From Bartonella vinsonii subsp. berkhoffii ATCC 51672 (GTDB lineage: Bacteria > Pseudomonadota > Alphaproteobacteria > Rhizobiales > Rhizobiaceae), in NCBI RefSeq assembly GCF_902825225.1, contig NZ_CADEAK010000012.1:1-44072 (forward strand): DNA of 44,072 nt. The letters are read 5' to 3'. Shown here piece after piece: positions 9,989-18,049 of this stretch. Below the pieces are notes generated by a model. It did no database searches and was not told the DNA's origin. It saw only the letters and a program-made list of their open reading frames with translations. Each line of letters opens with the position of its first letter. Positions within the stretch are counted from its first letter, which is position 1. Made by a program: the position numbers and the translations under genes.

Positions 9989-11419
9989 TTAAAAGAGCGT
10001 TCCTTGATCATCTTGCTTCGATTTTATCCGTTTCGATTTTGAAGATCGGCTGAGAGCATGATCATGTGTTGAAACGCTAATTTCGCCATCAAAAAAACGT
10101 AAATTTATTTGCCCTGTTTCGGGAAATTGCTTCAACCGTTTGATGGGCTTATCATCTTGCCCCAAAGCCAAAACAAATCCACGTTCCAAAATATTTTGAT
10201 AGGAAGTACTTTTTAAAAGTCTAAATGCTCCCTCTAGTCGAGCACGTTGTTTTTCTACATTGCAAATAAAAGCACGATGAAGACGCACAATATATTCTTT
10301 TGTATGGCGTTGTGCTTTTTCTGTATTTAGCAAACGTGGTGCAAGACGGATATCAAGTGCATGGAAATAAAAACGTTTTTTATCATAACTCACACAAAGC
10401 GCACGCTGCAATCGACTTGAAATTTCATCAAAACCACGCCGTGGTAGCGCAAAAAGTTGGTCCACAACCGGAAGCCCTCGTATAATGGCACGCAATTTTT
10501 GTCGATGAAAATCAAAATAACGCACGAGTCCCTTACGCAAACGTGCACCAAGCGAAGCCACATACACTTCGAGATCAAGCTTAACAGGAACAGCTTTCTC
10601 TGCTGCTGCAGTAGGAGTTGGAGCACGCCAATCTGCAACATAATCAATCAAGGTCCAATCTGTTTCATGCCCAACAGCAGAGATAACCGGAAGGGCAGAT
10701 GCATAAACAGCACGGACAACAGCTTCATCATTAAACCCCCACAAATCTTCTAAACTTCCTCCTCCCCGTGCAACAATAATGAGATCGGGTCTTGGAGTAA
10801 GCCCACCTAAAGGGAGAGCATTAAAACCTTCAACAGCAGCAGCCACTTCCTTTCCACTTGTTTCCCCCTGCACACGGACCGGCCAAACCAAAATATGTAA
10901 TGGAAAACGATCTGATATACGATGAATAATATCGCGAATAACAGCGCCTGTTGGTGATGTTACAACACCTATAATGCGGGGCATATAGGGCAAAGGTTTC
11001 TTTTTGGCTTCGTCAAATAAACCTTCACCCGCAAGCTTCTTCTTGCGATTTTCTAGAAGTGTCATCAAAGCGCCAATCCCCGTTGGCTCCAGCGCTTCAA
11101 TAACAATTTGATATTTTGATGAACCTGGATAAGTTGTCAGTTCGCCAACAGCAATCACTTCCATCCCTTCTTCGGGAGGGAATTTAAGCTTTTCCATCAT
11201 GCCGCGCCAAATGACAGCCTCCAACCGCGCCCTATCATCCTTTAAAGCAAAGTAAGCATGCCCTGAAGCATGAGCACCACGATAACCTGATATCTCTCCA
11301 CGCACCCGCACATAACCAAACTTCTCTTCAACAATGCGCTTCAAAGCCCCAGCTATCTCGGAAACACTGAATTCTGCTACATTTGTTGCACTTGCTTTTT
11401 CATCAAAAAAATTTACCAT
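9989..11419 (-). CDS. xseA: Exodeoxyribonuclease VII large subunit
   Basis: Large subunit of the exonuclease that degrades single-stranded DNA from both ends, working with XseB (not in the window). The 476 residues show an N-terminal OB-fold at about 17-115 ([28 protein letters not shown]), then the catalytic domain with [28 protein letters not shown] and [17 protein letters not shown], then a long basic helical region and a short C-terminal tail. Length and domain order are normal, so this copy appears intact. A diverged copy of its 5' 650 bases and upstream region lies at 13321-13986. Confidence 0.95.
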   Translation of the reverse strand: MVNFFDEKASATNVAEFSVSEIAGALKRIVEEKFGYVRVRGEISGYRGAHASGHAYFALKDDRARLEAVIWRGMMEKLKFPPEEGMEVIAVGELTTYPGSSKYQIVIEALEPTGIGALMTLLENRKKKLAGEGLFDEAKKKPLPYMPRIIGVVTSPTGAVIRDIIHRISDRFPLHILVWPVRVQGETSGKEVAAAVEGFNALPLGGLTPRPDLIIVARGGGSLEDLWGFNDEAVVRAVYASALPVISAVGHETDWTLIDYVADWRAPTPTAAAEKAVPVKLDLEVYVASLGARLRKGLVRYFDFHRQKLRAIIRGLPVVDQLFALPRRGFDEISSRLQRALCVSYDKKRFYFHALDIRLAPRLLNTEKAQRHTKEYIVRLHRAFICNVEKQRARLEGAFRLLKSTSYQNILERGFVLALGQDDKPIKRLKQFPETGQINLRFFDGEISVSTHDHALSRSSKSKRIKSKQDDQGTLF

Positions 11420-11492
11420 TTTTCAATTCACGGAAGTTGAAAGATTCAATCTTAACATCCACACAAACATATCTTTAATAAAAATGAAATGT

Positions 11493-11508
11493 CTCTCTAA
11501 ACAGAGAG
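11493..11508. repeat. Short hairpin in the xseA leader
   Basis: CTCTCT (11493-11498) and AGAGAG (11503-11508) pair around AAAC about 75 bases upstream of the xseA start. The duplicated leader carries a hairpin at the same place with different arms (ATTCTCTTT at 14053-14061 and AAAGAGAAT at 14065-14073). The shape has therefore been kept while the sequence changed. Confidence 0.4.
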
Positions 11509-11559
11509 TGGCTTGAAATGCTATTCTATACACAACATATCAATTCATTACCACTAAAC

Positions 11560-11603
11560 TTCGACGTTTTGTAAAGCTTTTAAACGATAGACAAAACGTC
11601 GAA
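11560..11603. repeat. 13-bp perfect inverted repeat between xseA and the third binding-protein gene
   Basis: TTCGACGTTTTGT (11560-11572) pairs perfectly with ACAAAACGTCGAA (11591-11603) around an 18-base loop containing AAAGCTTTTAAACGAT. Neither strand has a poly-T tail, so it is not a standard terminator. It lies 48 bases after the stop of the third binding-protein gene. A weaker relative sits at 14137-14178 in the matching place of the duplicated segment. Confidence 0.6.
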
Positions 11604-11650
11604 TAGAGCATGATGACACTCTTGTTGTATTTTACAATACTTCAAACTCC

Positions 11651-13282
11651 TTATTTTTCAATTGCACTATAAAAAATACGCGGTGCACTATTCCAAACCC
11701 ATTTTTTAACATCAGGTGTCATAGCGACAGAAACATACGTCTGATAGATAAAAGCATAAGGTCCTTTTTGTATAAATTCACGTTGCAAATCAGCATACAT
11801 TTGTGCCCGCTTCTGTGAATCTTTTTCAAACAATGCATCTTTAACCTTTTGATTCATTTCCGGATCAAAATAGCCATGGCACCAACTCGCATAACCTGTA
11901 TTTTTAGCTTCAAACCGATTATCAGGATTGTAAATAAGGCGCACAGCCATTGTATGAGGATCTGCAGAACCATTATTCCATCCGAAAAAAATCGTATCAA
12001 AACCACGTGCATAAAACTTTGAAAACAACTGCGTACCTACAAAACGTTCAATTTTAAAGCGCACGCCTACCTTTTTTGCATTGTCTTGGAGTGATTGAGC
12101 AATGGGCAAAGCAAACGGATAAGGAGAGGCTCCTGCAAAAATATTGGCCTCAAAACCATTCGGATAACCTGCATCCGTTAAAAGTTGTTTTGCTTTTTGA
12201 AGATCAAGTTTAAAGGGTTGTCCTTCTTTTTCATCCAAAGCTCCAAGAGTCCCAAGAGGAATAAAGCTTGCACGGGGAATACCAACATCTTTGAGAAGGG
12301 TCTTTCCAAGACCTTCATAATCAATAAGATAACGCATTGCCAAACGTACTTTCTCGTTGGCAAAAATAGGGTTCGTCGTATTGAAACCCCATATGATCAT
12401 GGAGGGTGCCAACACTTTTTCAACCTTAATATCTGTTGTTGCTTGAAGATCTGTCAAATCCTCTGGCATCAAATTACGTGCCACATCAATATCGTGTTTT
12501 TCCAATAATAAGCGTTGAGTCCCTGGCTCTGCAACATGGCGAATTAAAATTTTCTTCAATTTAGGCGCTTCCCCCCAATAATGGGAACTTGCACGCAACA
12601 AAAGAGCTTCTCCAGGGAGCCAACGGCTTAACTGATAAGGACCAACACAAGCAGAATGGCTAGCCAAATACCGGTTTCCCATATCTCCATCTTGTTCGTG
12701 TTTCATAATTGTCTCACGATCAAGCAAGGCAACAGTGCGGTTGGTGGAAATATTGCTAAGAATGAGCTCTGCTGGATAAGGCTTATCGAATTTCATCACC
12801 ACCGTTTTGTCGTCTGGTGCTTGAAAAGCCTCATCAACATTTTGCTCTGTGATACCATATTCATTAAATGTTGCTGCATTGGACAATTTCAATTTAACAA
12901 CCCGTTTCATACCCCAAACAAGATCATTGGCAAGAGCAGGCCTACCATCGTTAAACTTTAAACCATCGCGCAAATGAAAAGTAATCACTGTACTCTGATC
13001 ATCACTTGAAACATCCCAACTTTTTGCCAAAGAGGGAACCGTTTTAGTAGCATCATCGGTAGCAGAAACGACTAAATTATCACAAATATTGTTCACCACT
13101 TCAATTCCATAACGGTCATTGAGTTGCGCAGGGTCAAATGTACTTATTGGATCGAGATTCCAAGCCATCACAAGGGTGTCAACAGGTGTTTTTGCTGAAA
13201 CCTGTTGCACAAACACCCCCAGTGCAATAACAGCAGCAACAAAAGAACTGCTCCCTTTCAATATTTTTCTTTTCAAATTCAT
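11651..13282 (-). CDS. Extracellular solute-binding protein family 5, third copy
   Basis: Periplasmic binding protein of 543 residues with the same signal peptide, N-terminal motif (DTLVMAWNLDPISTFDPAQ) and C-terminus (RIFYSAIEK) as the second copy; differences are scattered substitutions and a two-residue insertion near ASPYPFALPIAQ. AAAAGGAAAAGTCT precedes the ATG as in copy two. Matching upstream sequence stops about 30 bases before the start, where decayed xseA sequence begins, so the original promoter may have been replaced. It stands alone with no transporter gene beside it and probably uses the dpp permease. The frame is intact, so selection has kept it. Confidence 0.86.
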   Translation of the reverse strand: MNLKRKILKGSSSFVAAVIALGVFVQQVSAKTPVDTLVMAWNLDPISTFDPAQLNDRYGIEVVNNICDNLVVSATDDATKTVPSLAKSWDVSSDDQSTVITFHLRDGLKFNDGRPALANDLVWGMKRVVKLKLSNAATFNEYGITEQNVDEAFQAPDDKTVVMKFDKPYPAELILSNISTNRTVALLDRETIMKHEQDGDMGNRYLASHSACVGPYQLSRWLPGEALLLRASSHYWGEAPKLKKILIRHVAEPGTQRLLLEKHDIDVARNLMPEDLTDLQATTDIKVEKVLAPSMIIWGFNTTNPIFANEKVRLAMRYLIDYEGLGKTLLKDVGIPRASFIPLGTLGALDEKEGQPFKLDLQKAKQLLTDAGYPNGFEANIFAGASPYPFALPIAQSLQDNAKKVGVRFKIERFVGTQLFSKFYARGFDTIFFGWNNGSADPHTMAVRLIYNPDNRFEAKNTGYASWCHGYFDPEMNQKVKDALFEKDSQKRAQMYADLQREFIQKGPYAFIYQTYVSVAMTPDVKKWVWNSAPRIFYSAIEK

Positions 13283-13320
13283 AGACTTTTCCTTTTAAGA
13301 TTATTGGATAAATTTTCCAT

Positions 13321-13986
13321 GCACAACATGCAAAACGAATAAGATCAGGCTTAAAAAACACACCTCCTGAAGGCAAAATACCAAAACCTCCAAGAGCAGC
13401 AGCCCCTTGCCAAACACACATTTCCCCCTGACCACAATAGGAAAACACAAAATATGCAATGAAAACCAATCTGGTATAGGATGAGGACATTACAAATGAC
13501 AGCACTTTAATGAATGATATCACATTATCATTGAGGATATAGGAAACAAAGGTTCCTTTTTTGTTTCATCAAACAGATCTTCTTTTTCAAATTTTTTCTT
13601 ATGATTTTTTTTTAGTAGTGTCATAATTTTTTAGAAATATCATTAAATTCCCCCTTGTTCATTCAAAATGCCTCAATCATGATTTTGATATTTTAATAGT
13701 TTGGATAAGTCGTAAGTTGCCCAAATAACCATTTCCAGCCCTTCTTCAGGAGGAAATTTCAGTTTTCTATAACTTCACGCCAATGATAACCCTCTATCAC
13801 AGTCATCTTTTAAAGAAAAAATGTGTGTGATTTGAAGTATAAACACGGTCGTAACCTGATATCTCCCCCATACCCACACATAAATAAAGTTTTTTAACAA
13901 TACACTTTACAGTCCCCCATCCTTTTATAAACATCCAATTCTATTACACTTGTTATGCCTGTTTTAACAACAAACAAACTTAGTAT
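13321..13986 (-). pseudogene. Decayed duplicate of the 5' half of xseA
   Basis: This stretch aligns along its whole length with 10760-11410 in xseA: for example AAGATCAGGCTT with GAGATCGGGTCTT, CCCTTCTTCAGGAGGAAATTTCAG with the matching CCCTTCTTCGGGAGGGAATTTAAG stretch, and GTAACCTGATATCTC with ATAACCTGATATCTC. Frameshifts and stops break it in every frame, the start codon position reads ATA, and everything 3' of the middle of xseA is missing. Similarity continues through the leader (to about 14178), including the hairpins. This is the remnant of a tandem duplication of a binding protein-xseA unit. Confidence 0.8.
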
Positions 13987-14178
13987 TTTAGTTACAGAGA
14001 TTGTCATATCTAATCTTAATACTTATATAATTACAGTTTTATTAAGGATAATATTCTCTTTCTTAAAGAGAATATCTTGAAATTACATTCCATACACAAC
14101 ATATTAAGCTATTATAAAATGAAGATATTATAAATATTCGACACACTAAAAAAAATCATCATCATGTAAAATGTCGAA
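13987..14178. repeat. Duplicated xseA leader region, with hairpins
   Basis: Sequence homologous to 11420-11603, upstream of the real xseA: it shares CTTAATAC/CTTAACATC, a leader hairpin (14053-14073), TTGAAATTACATTCCATACACAACATAT and an inverted repeat TTCGACA (14137-14143)/TGTCGAA (14172-14178). It marks the right edge of the ancestral duplicated unit. Confidence 0.6.
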
Positions 14179-14247
14179 AGATTATGAAATTTCCTTGTGA
14201 ATTTATGGAAATTCAAGCATATCCATCAAGTTAATGAAAGGAACACT

Positions 14248-14379
14248 ATGAAAATATCTCGAAAAATGTCCCCAGAACACGAGCGAGTTTCAGAAACCAG
14301 TACAGAGGTTACACCAGTATTAAAAGGCGGTGAGCTGGAAAAGAAAATAAGGAGGAACAAAAGAAAAATTTCTTATTGA
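14248..14379 (+). CDS. Possible 43-residue basic peptide, unrecognised
   Basis: A short frame starting MKISRKMSPEHERVSET and ending in a basic tail (KKIRRNKRKISY). AAAGGA lies six bases before the ATG. It precedes the next small membrane-protein gene by 70 bases on the same strand. Nothing identifies a family, and it begins just to the right of the duplicated segment, so it could be chance. Confidence 0.25.
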   Translation: MKISRKMSPEHERVSETSTEVTPVLKGGELEKKIRRNKRKISY

Positions 14380-14449
14380 GTAATACCATTGTATGATGCA
14401 ATGAAAACGCAATATATTTAAAGATGTATAAATGAACAAAAGGAAAAAT

Positions 14450-14713
14450 ATGTCCAATTCTTTTCAGGCGTTTCTTGGAGGAACATTAGGGCGTGTTGCT
14501 ATAAAGCTGCTCACCATTTCACTTCTTGTTGGTATCGTGCTAAATTTTCTTGGATGGACACCTCAAAGTCTCGTACGAACAATAACAGAATTTTTTAAAT
14601 CTTTATGGGAAACAGGATTTATAACTCTTACAAACTTTTTCCACATGACAATGATGGGTGCTATTGTTGTTGTACCTATTTTTCTTCTTTTACGCATTTT
14701 TCATAAAAAATAA
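14450..14713 (+). CDS. Small two-helix inner-membrane protein, DUF6460-like
   Basis: An 87-residue protein with a Gly-rich N-terminus (FQAFLGGTLGRVAIKLL), one membrane segment at about 18-35, an amphipathic middle (RTITEFFKSLWETG) and a second membrane segment near the C-terminus (MGAIVVVPIFLLLRIF). It matches my memory of a small rhizobial family (DUF6460) with no known function. AAAAGGAAAAAT before the ATG at 14450 favours MSNSF as the start over an in-frame ATG at 14432. It stands alone on the + strand, converging with the leftward pair that follows. Confidence 0.65.
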   Translation: MSNSFQAFLGGTLGRVAIKLLTISLLVGIVLNFLGWTPQSLVRTITEFFKSLWETGFITLTNFFHMTMMGAIVVVPIFLLLRIFHKK

Positions 14714-14735
14714 ATGCTTTCGCTTTCCTCTTTTT

Positions 14736-15545
14736 CTAGTCTTTTCGAAAAATCAAACGACATAAAAAGCCTGTACTAACAGCTACAATCACGGCCACAA
14801 TACCATATAAGAAACTATATTTGTGAGCAGCGTGAAAAATTGTATAAGCAATATGTGCTTTAACAATTTCAAGAGTTGTGGTTGCACGATCAATAAATTG
14901 CCTATCGCGAAAAAGATAAGCACGGACCTGATAATGTCCAACAGGCGTATTAGCTGGCAAACGAAAATGTGCTGTAAAAAGTACACCAGAACCAAAACGC
15001 ACCCCCCCCACTTCCTCATGATAAAGATTTTTGGTTTTTTGCAATTTTATAAGTTCATCACGAAAAATTTGTACTTTCCGCAAATCTTGTTCATCCGTCT
15101 GCAACAACAAATAGGATAATCCTAGCCCCAAGCGTTTATAATCTTCAACGCCAGTAATATCATCAATCTCACGCGTTGTGACCATAGAATAAAAGAGAGG
15201 AACATTTTTAAAAGTGAGGGAATCTGCGTTAACCCAAACACCAGCATTCCGCTTTTTTTCCCGCATCACCATAGTACGAGCCGGTCCCTCTAGGCTGACA
15301 ACAACATCATAACGGCTCTGTTGAGAATATAATGGATCGATATTTTCCAAAACACCAGCAATATAAAGATCACGACCATCAAAATGTGCATCAACCATAA
15401 TTGTCTTAGTTGTTACGATAATTTGGATAGTTTCGTGATCAAGTTGATCAACAAATACAGCTTTTTTCCCAACATTTGCCCACGTAGAAAAAGGAAACAC
15501 AAAAAAGCAACCAGTCAAAATGCATAAAGAAAATAATCTACCCAT
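14736..15545 (-). CDS. TIGR02186-type membrane-anchored protein next to TauE/SafE exporter
   Basis: A 269-residue protein with an N-terminal signal sequence (about 1-23), a beta-rich exported domain (FDGRDLYIAGVLENIDP, YDVVVSLEGPARTMVMREK, GVWVNADSLTFKNVPLFYSM) and a C-terminal membrane helix followed by RLIFRKD. This is the layout of the TIGR02186 family of alphaproteobacteria, whose genes usually sit beside a TSUP permease, as here (2 bases between the genes). It probably forms a membrane complex with that permease; its biochemical role is unknown. Confidence 0.75.
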   Translation of the reverse strand: MGRLFSLCILTGCFFVFPFSTWANVGKKAVFVDQLDHETIQIIVTTKTIMVDAHFDGRDLYIAGVLENIDPLYSQQSRYDVVVSLEGPARTMVMREKKRNAGVWVNADSLTFKNVPLFYSMVTTREIDDITGVEDYKRLGLGLSYLLLQTDEQDLRKVQIFRDELIKLQKTKNLYHEEVGGVRFGSGVLFTAHFRLPANTPVGHYQVRAYLFRDRQFIDRATTTLEIVKAHIAYTIFHAAHKYSFLYGIVAVIVAVSTGFLCRLIFRKD

Positions 15546-15547
15546 TT

Positions 15548-16468
15548 TTATCTCATCAGAATATCCAGAGAGAAAAGATTATCGGGGCGTATAAATAATT
15601 GAAAAGCAAGACGCATACATACAATCAACACCAAAAATGCAAGTGCCATACGCAAGTGTTCCGCCTTCAACTTACGTCCAGCTCTTGTTCCATACTGTGC
15701 CCCAATACTTCCCCCAAGCATCAGCAAAAAAGCCAAAACAATATCAACGGACTGATTACTTACACTTTGTAAAACGGTCGTGAAAGAGGACACAAATGTA
15801 ATCTGAAAAAGTGAAGTTCCAATCACCACACTGGTCGGAACACGCAAAAGGTAAATCAACGCTGGTATCATAAAAAATCCCCCGCCAATTCCCATAATAG
15901 AAGACAATAACCCAACAATAAGACCAATCCCTAAAACTGGAATAATGCTGACATATATCATAGATGTGCGAAAACGCATTTTGAATGGCAACCGATGAAT
16001 CCAATTATGCCTCCCAGCAAGACGAATATTGACTTTTGGTGCCTTGCGTTGGCGCAGCATATCGCACCAACTTTCAATAATCATCAAACTTCCTACGCTT
16101 CCAAGAAGAATCACATAAAGAAGCGAAATCATGAGATCTAATTGTCCCAGTTTTTTCAGAACAGAAAAAATCTGTATCCCGATGAAAGAGCCTATTCCCC
16201 CTCCCACTGCTAACAGCAGACCAAGTTTGATATCAAGAGTGCGCCTTCTAAAATGTATAATCGCGCCTGTCACAGATGATGCAATCATCTGATTGGCTCC
16301 TGTTCCAACAGCAATAGCAGGAGGAATATTATAAAAAATCAATAAAGGCGTGATGAGAAAACCACCCCCAATGCCAAAAAGACCTGAAAAAAAACCAGCA
16401 ACCACCCCCATACCAATCAAGATTAGCATGTTGAGTGACATTTCAGCAATTGGTAAATAAATACTCAC
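15548..16468 (-). CDS. TauE/SafE (TSUP) family sulfite/anion exporter
   Basis: A 306-residue inner-membrane protein with eight or so helices. The two family repeats show the glycine-rich motif GIGGGFLITPLLIFYNIPP at about 31-49 and its second copy GIGGGFFMIPALIYLLRVP further on, each followed by a VxxG(T) segment. TSUP proteins move sulfite, sulfonates or related organosulfur anions across the inner membrane. The start at 16468 is a GTG with AAGG about eight bases ahead; a later ATG (MSLNML) is an alternative. It forms an operon with the TIGR02186-type gene. The substrate cannot be read from the sequence. Confidence 0.85.
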   Translation of the reverse strand: MSIYLPIAEMSLNMLILIGMGVVAGFFSGLFGIGGGFLITPLLIFYNIPPAIAVGTGANQMIASSVTGAIIHFRRRTLDIKLGLLLAVGGGIGSFIGIQIFSVLKKLGQLDLMISLLYVILLGSVGSLMIIESWCDMLRQRKAPKVNIRLAGRHNWIHRLPFKMRFRTSMIYVSIIPVLGIGLIVGLLSSIMGIGGGFFMIPALIYLLRVPTSVVIGTSLFQITFVSSFTTVLQSVSNQSVDIVLAFLLMLGGSIGAQYGTRAGRKLKAEHLRMALAFLVLIVCMRLAFQLFIRPDNLFSLDILMR

Positions 16469-16627
16469 TTATAGAACCTTCAAGATCATTTGAGGTTTTT
16501 AGATAGAAAGCCCCTCTGCAATAATCCTCTTCTTCAATACTCTTTGTCGCATATTTTACAAGATAATTTGAGATGCCATCCATGCTTTTGCAACATGATG
16601 TGCACAAAACATCTTATCTCAATGACC

Positions 16628-17512
16628 CTAAATCATAAAATTTAAAAGAGCACCTCTTAAAAAGTCATAAAAGCATACCGTTATCGCCGCCATAAATGCA
16701 ACGACTAAAAAACAAGGAAGTATTTTTTTTACAAAAAAACGTAAAAAAGAAAAACACTTCTGAGGCTCTACCTTTAAGGAAGGAAACGATTCACTCTCAA
16801 TGAAACGACCAGATTCTTGAACATCAGAGTGCATTTCTTCTCTTGCAGAATGCGCCACAAGCTCCATAGGCTCTTTTGAAGAAGGCTTCAGGACATCACT
16901 TGATAAAGAGCTTTTGTTCCCTTGTTGCACGATATTTTCAACATTTTTGGGGTTTGGCGTTATGATGTTTTGTTTAGAAAAATTTGCCCCCTCTTGAAGA
17001 ATCGAGCGTTCTTGATTTTCTTCACACGCCATATGGGCAAGGTGCTGCACAACAGAATCAGGTGATTTTGAACGAGACATACGCCGTGTTATCACTGCTT
17101 CTTCTAAGATTTTCTTTTCGCTCTGCAACCCCTGAACAAGCGTTTTAATCTGCTCTAAACACGCAAAAAGCTTTTTTTCTTTTTGACGGCGTATAGAATA
17201 CTCAGCCAAAATTGCCCGACTAATATCATCCAAGTAAGATTTAAAATGCTCTTCCACAGGACTTTGCGCTATCGAATGACGAGGTGAATGTTTCATTTGC
17301 ATTTGTGCATAAACAGAGCGTAATTTTTTAGCAATGTCCGACATCGTTACTTCAGTAGACGTTTCCATCCTCTCCTGTTGCTCCACAACAAAAAAAGAAG
17401 GTTTGTCATTCTGAACCTGCTTTATAGTATGACTCTTGGTATTCAAAAACGCTATTCCCTCATTGTCTTTACAAATGCTACGCTTTCTTAATTTTTTTGC
17501 AAAGAATCGCAC
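16628..17512 (-). CDS. Unrecognised coiled-coil protein with a C-terminal membrane anchor
   Basis: I do not recognise this family. The frame has 294 codons from a GTG at 17512. An ATG at 17368 (METSTEVTMSD) with AGGAGAGG just before it is also possible. Visible parts: a charged helical segment (about 55-165) with coiled-coil character around IRRQKEKKLFACLEQIKTLV and GLQSEKKILEEAVITRR, a low-complexity Ser/Gln/Asn-rich middle, then a basic stretch (FLRFFVKK) and a single membrane helix (ILPCFLVVAFMAAITVCFYDF) ending five to ten residues from the C-terminus. There is no signal peptide. This suggests a tail-anchored inner-membrane protein with a cytoplasmic helical domain. Confidence 0.6.
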   Translation of the reverse strand: MRFFAKKLRKRSICKDNEGIAFLNTKSHTIKQVQNDKPSFFVVEQQERMETSTEVTMSDIAKKLRSVYAQMQMKHSPRHSIAQSPVEEHFKSYLDDISRAILAEYSIRRQKEKKLFACLEQIKTLVQGLQSEKKILEEAVITRRMSRSKSPDSVVQHLAHMACEENQERSILQEGANFSKQNIITPNPKNVENIVQQGNKSSLSSDVLKPSSKEPMELVAHSAREEMHSDVQESGRFIESESFPSLKVEPQKCFSFLRFFVKKILPCFLVVAFMAAITVCFYDFLRGALLNFMI

Positions 17513-18049
17513 AAATGATAGAGAAATCTGCTCTATTTTAGTAAATAGAGCTTTAAGAACTTCTAAAAATATTCAAATAAACCATATTTGATCTTACTTT
17601 TCCTAAAGTCTAAATGGAAAAATCATTCCTCTCTTTAGTTTTTTCACCCCTTTGTCCTTACATTAAAGAGCTCTTATGCTCTTATAAACTGTACATGTGG
17701 AACGAAAAAAGGCTCTTTTCATTTCACTCTTCGGATACCATTTTCCATCGCTTTTATTTTAAGTTCTTTTAAAACTGTTTTATAAACACTGTTTTATAAA
17801 CTATGATGAACACATTTATTTCAAATAAAGGCATATTGTTTTTTCTTTTTATTCAAGCGAAGATGAAAATTATTTAAAGTGCACAAAAAACAAAATGAGA
17901 GACGCGCAACATTGAGAAAAGGGTATAAACAGATGCAAGAAAGCTTATATAATGAGAAAATCAATGATAAATGAAATTCAATTCTAAACAATTTAGTTTC
18001 TTGTGAAGATTACGATAAAGTTGTAATCCAAAAAACAAAGAGGATCATC
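17513..18049. other. Spacer upstream of the etf operon, with a 14-bp tandem repeat
   Basis: About 540 AT-rich bases between the leftward coiled-coil gene and etfB, presumably holding both promoters. A perfect 14-base direct repeat, ACTGTTTTATAAAC, occurs twice back to back (17774-17787 and 17788-17801). I see no gene and no unambiguous -35/-10 pair. Confidence 0.5.

Noticed and set aside
13179-13523. A 114-codon leftward frame running into the start of the third binding-protein gene.
   Set aside because: It is composed of the xseA remnant plus an out-of-frame part of the binding-protein signal region; not a real gene.
14197-14379. A longer start for the 43-codon frame, adding 17 residues upstream.
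   Set aside because: The upstream ATG has no ribosome site, whereas AAAGGA precedes the ATG at 14248.
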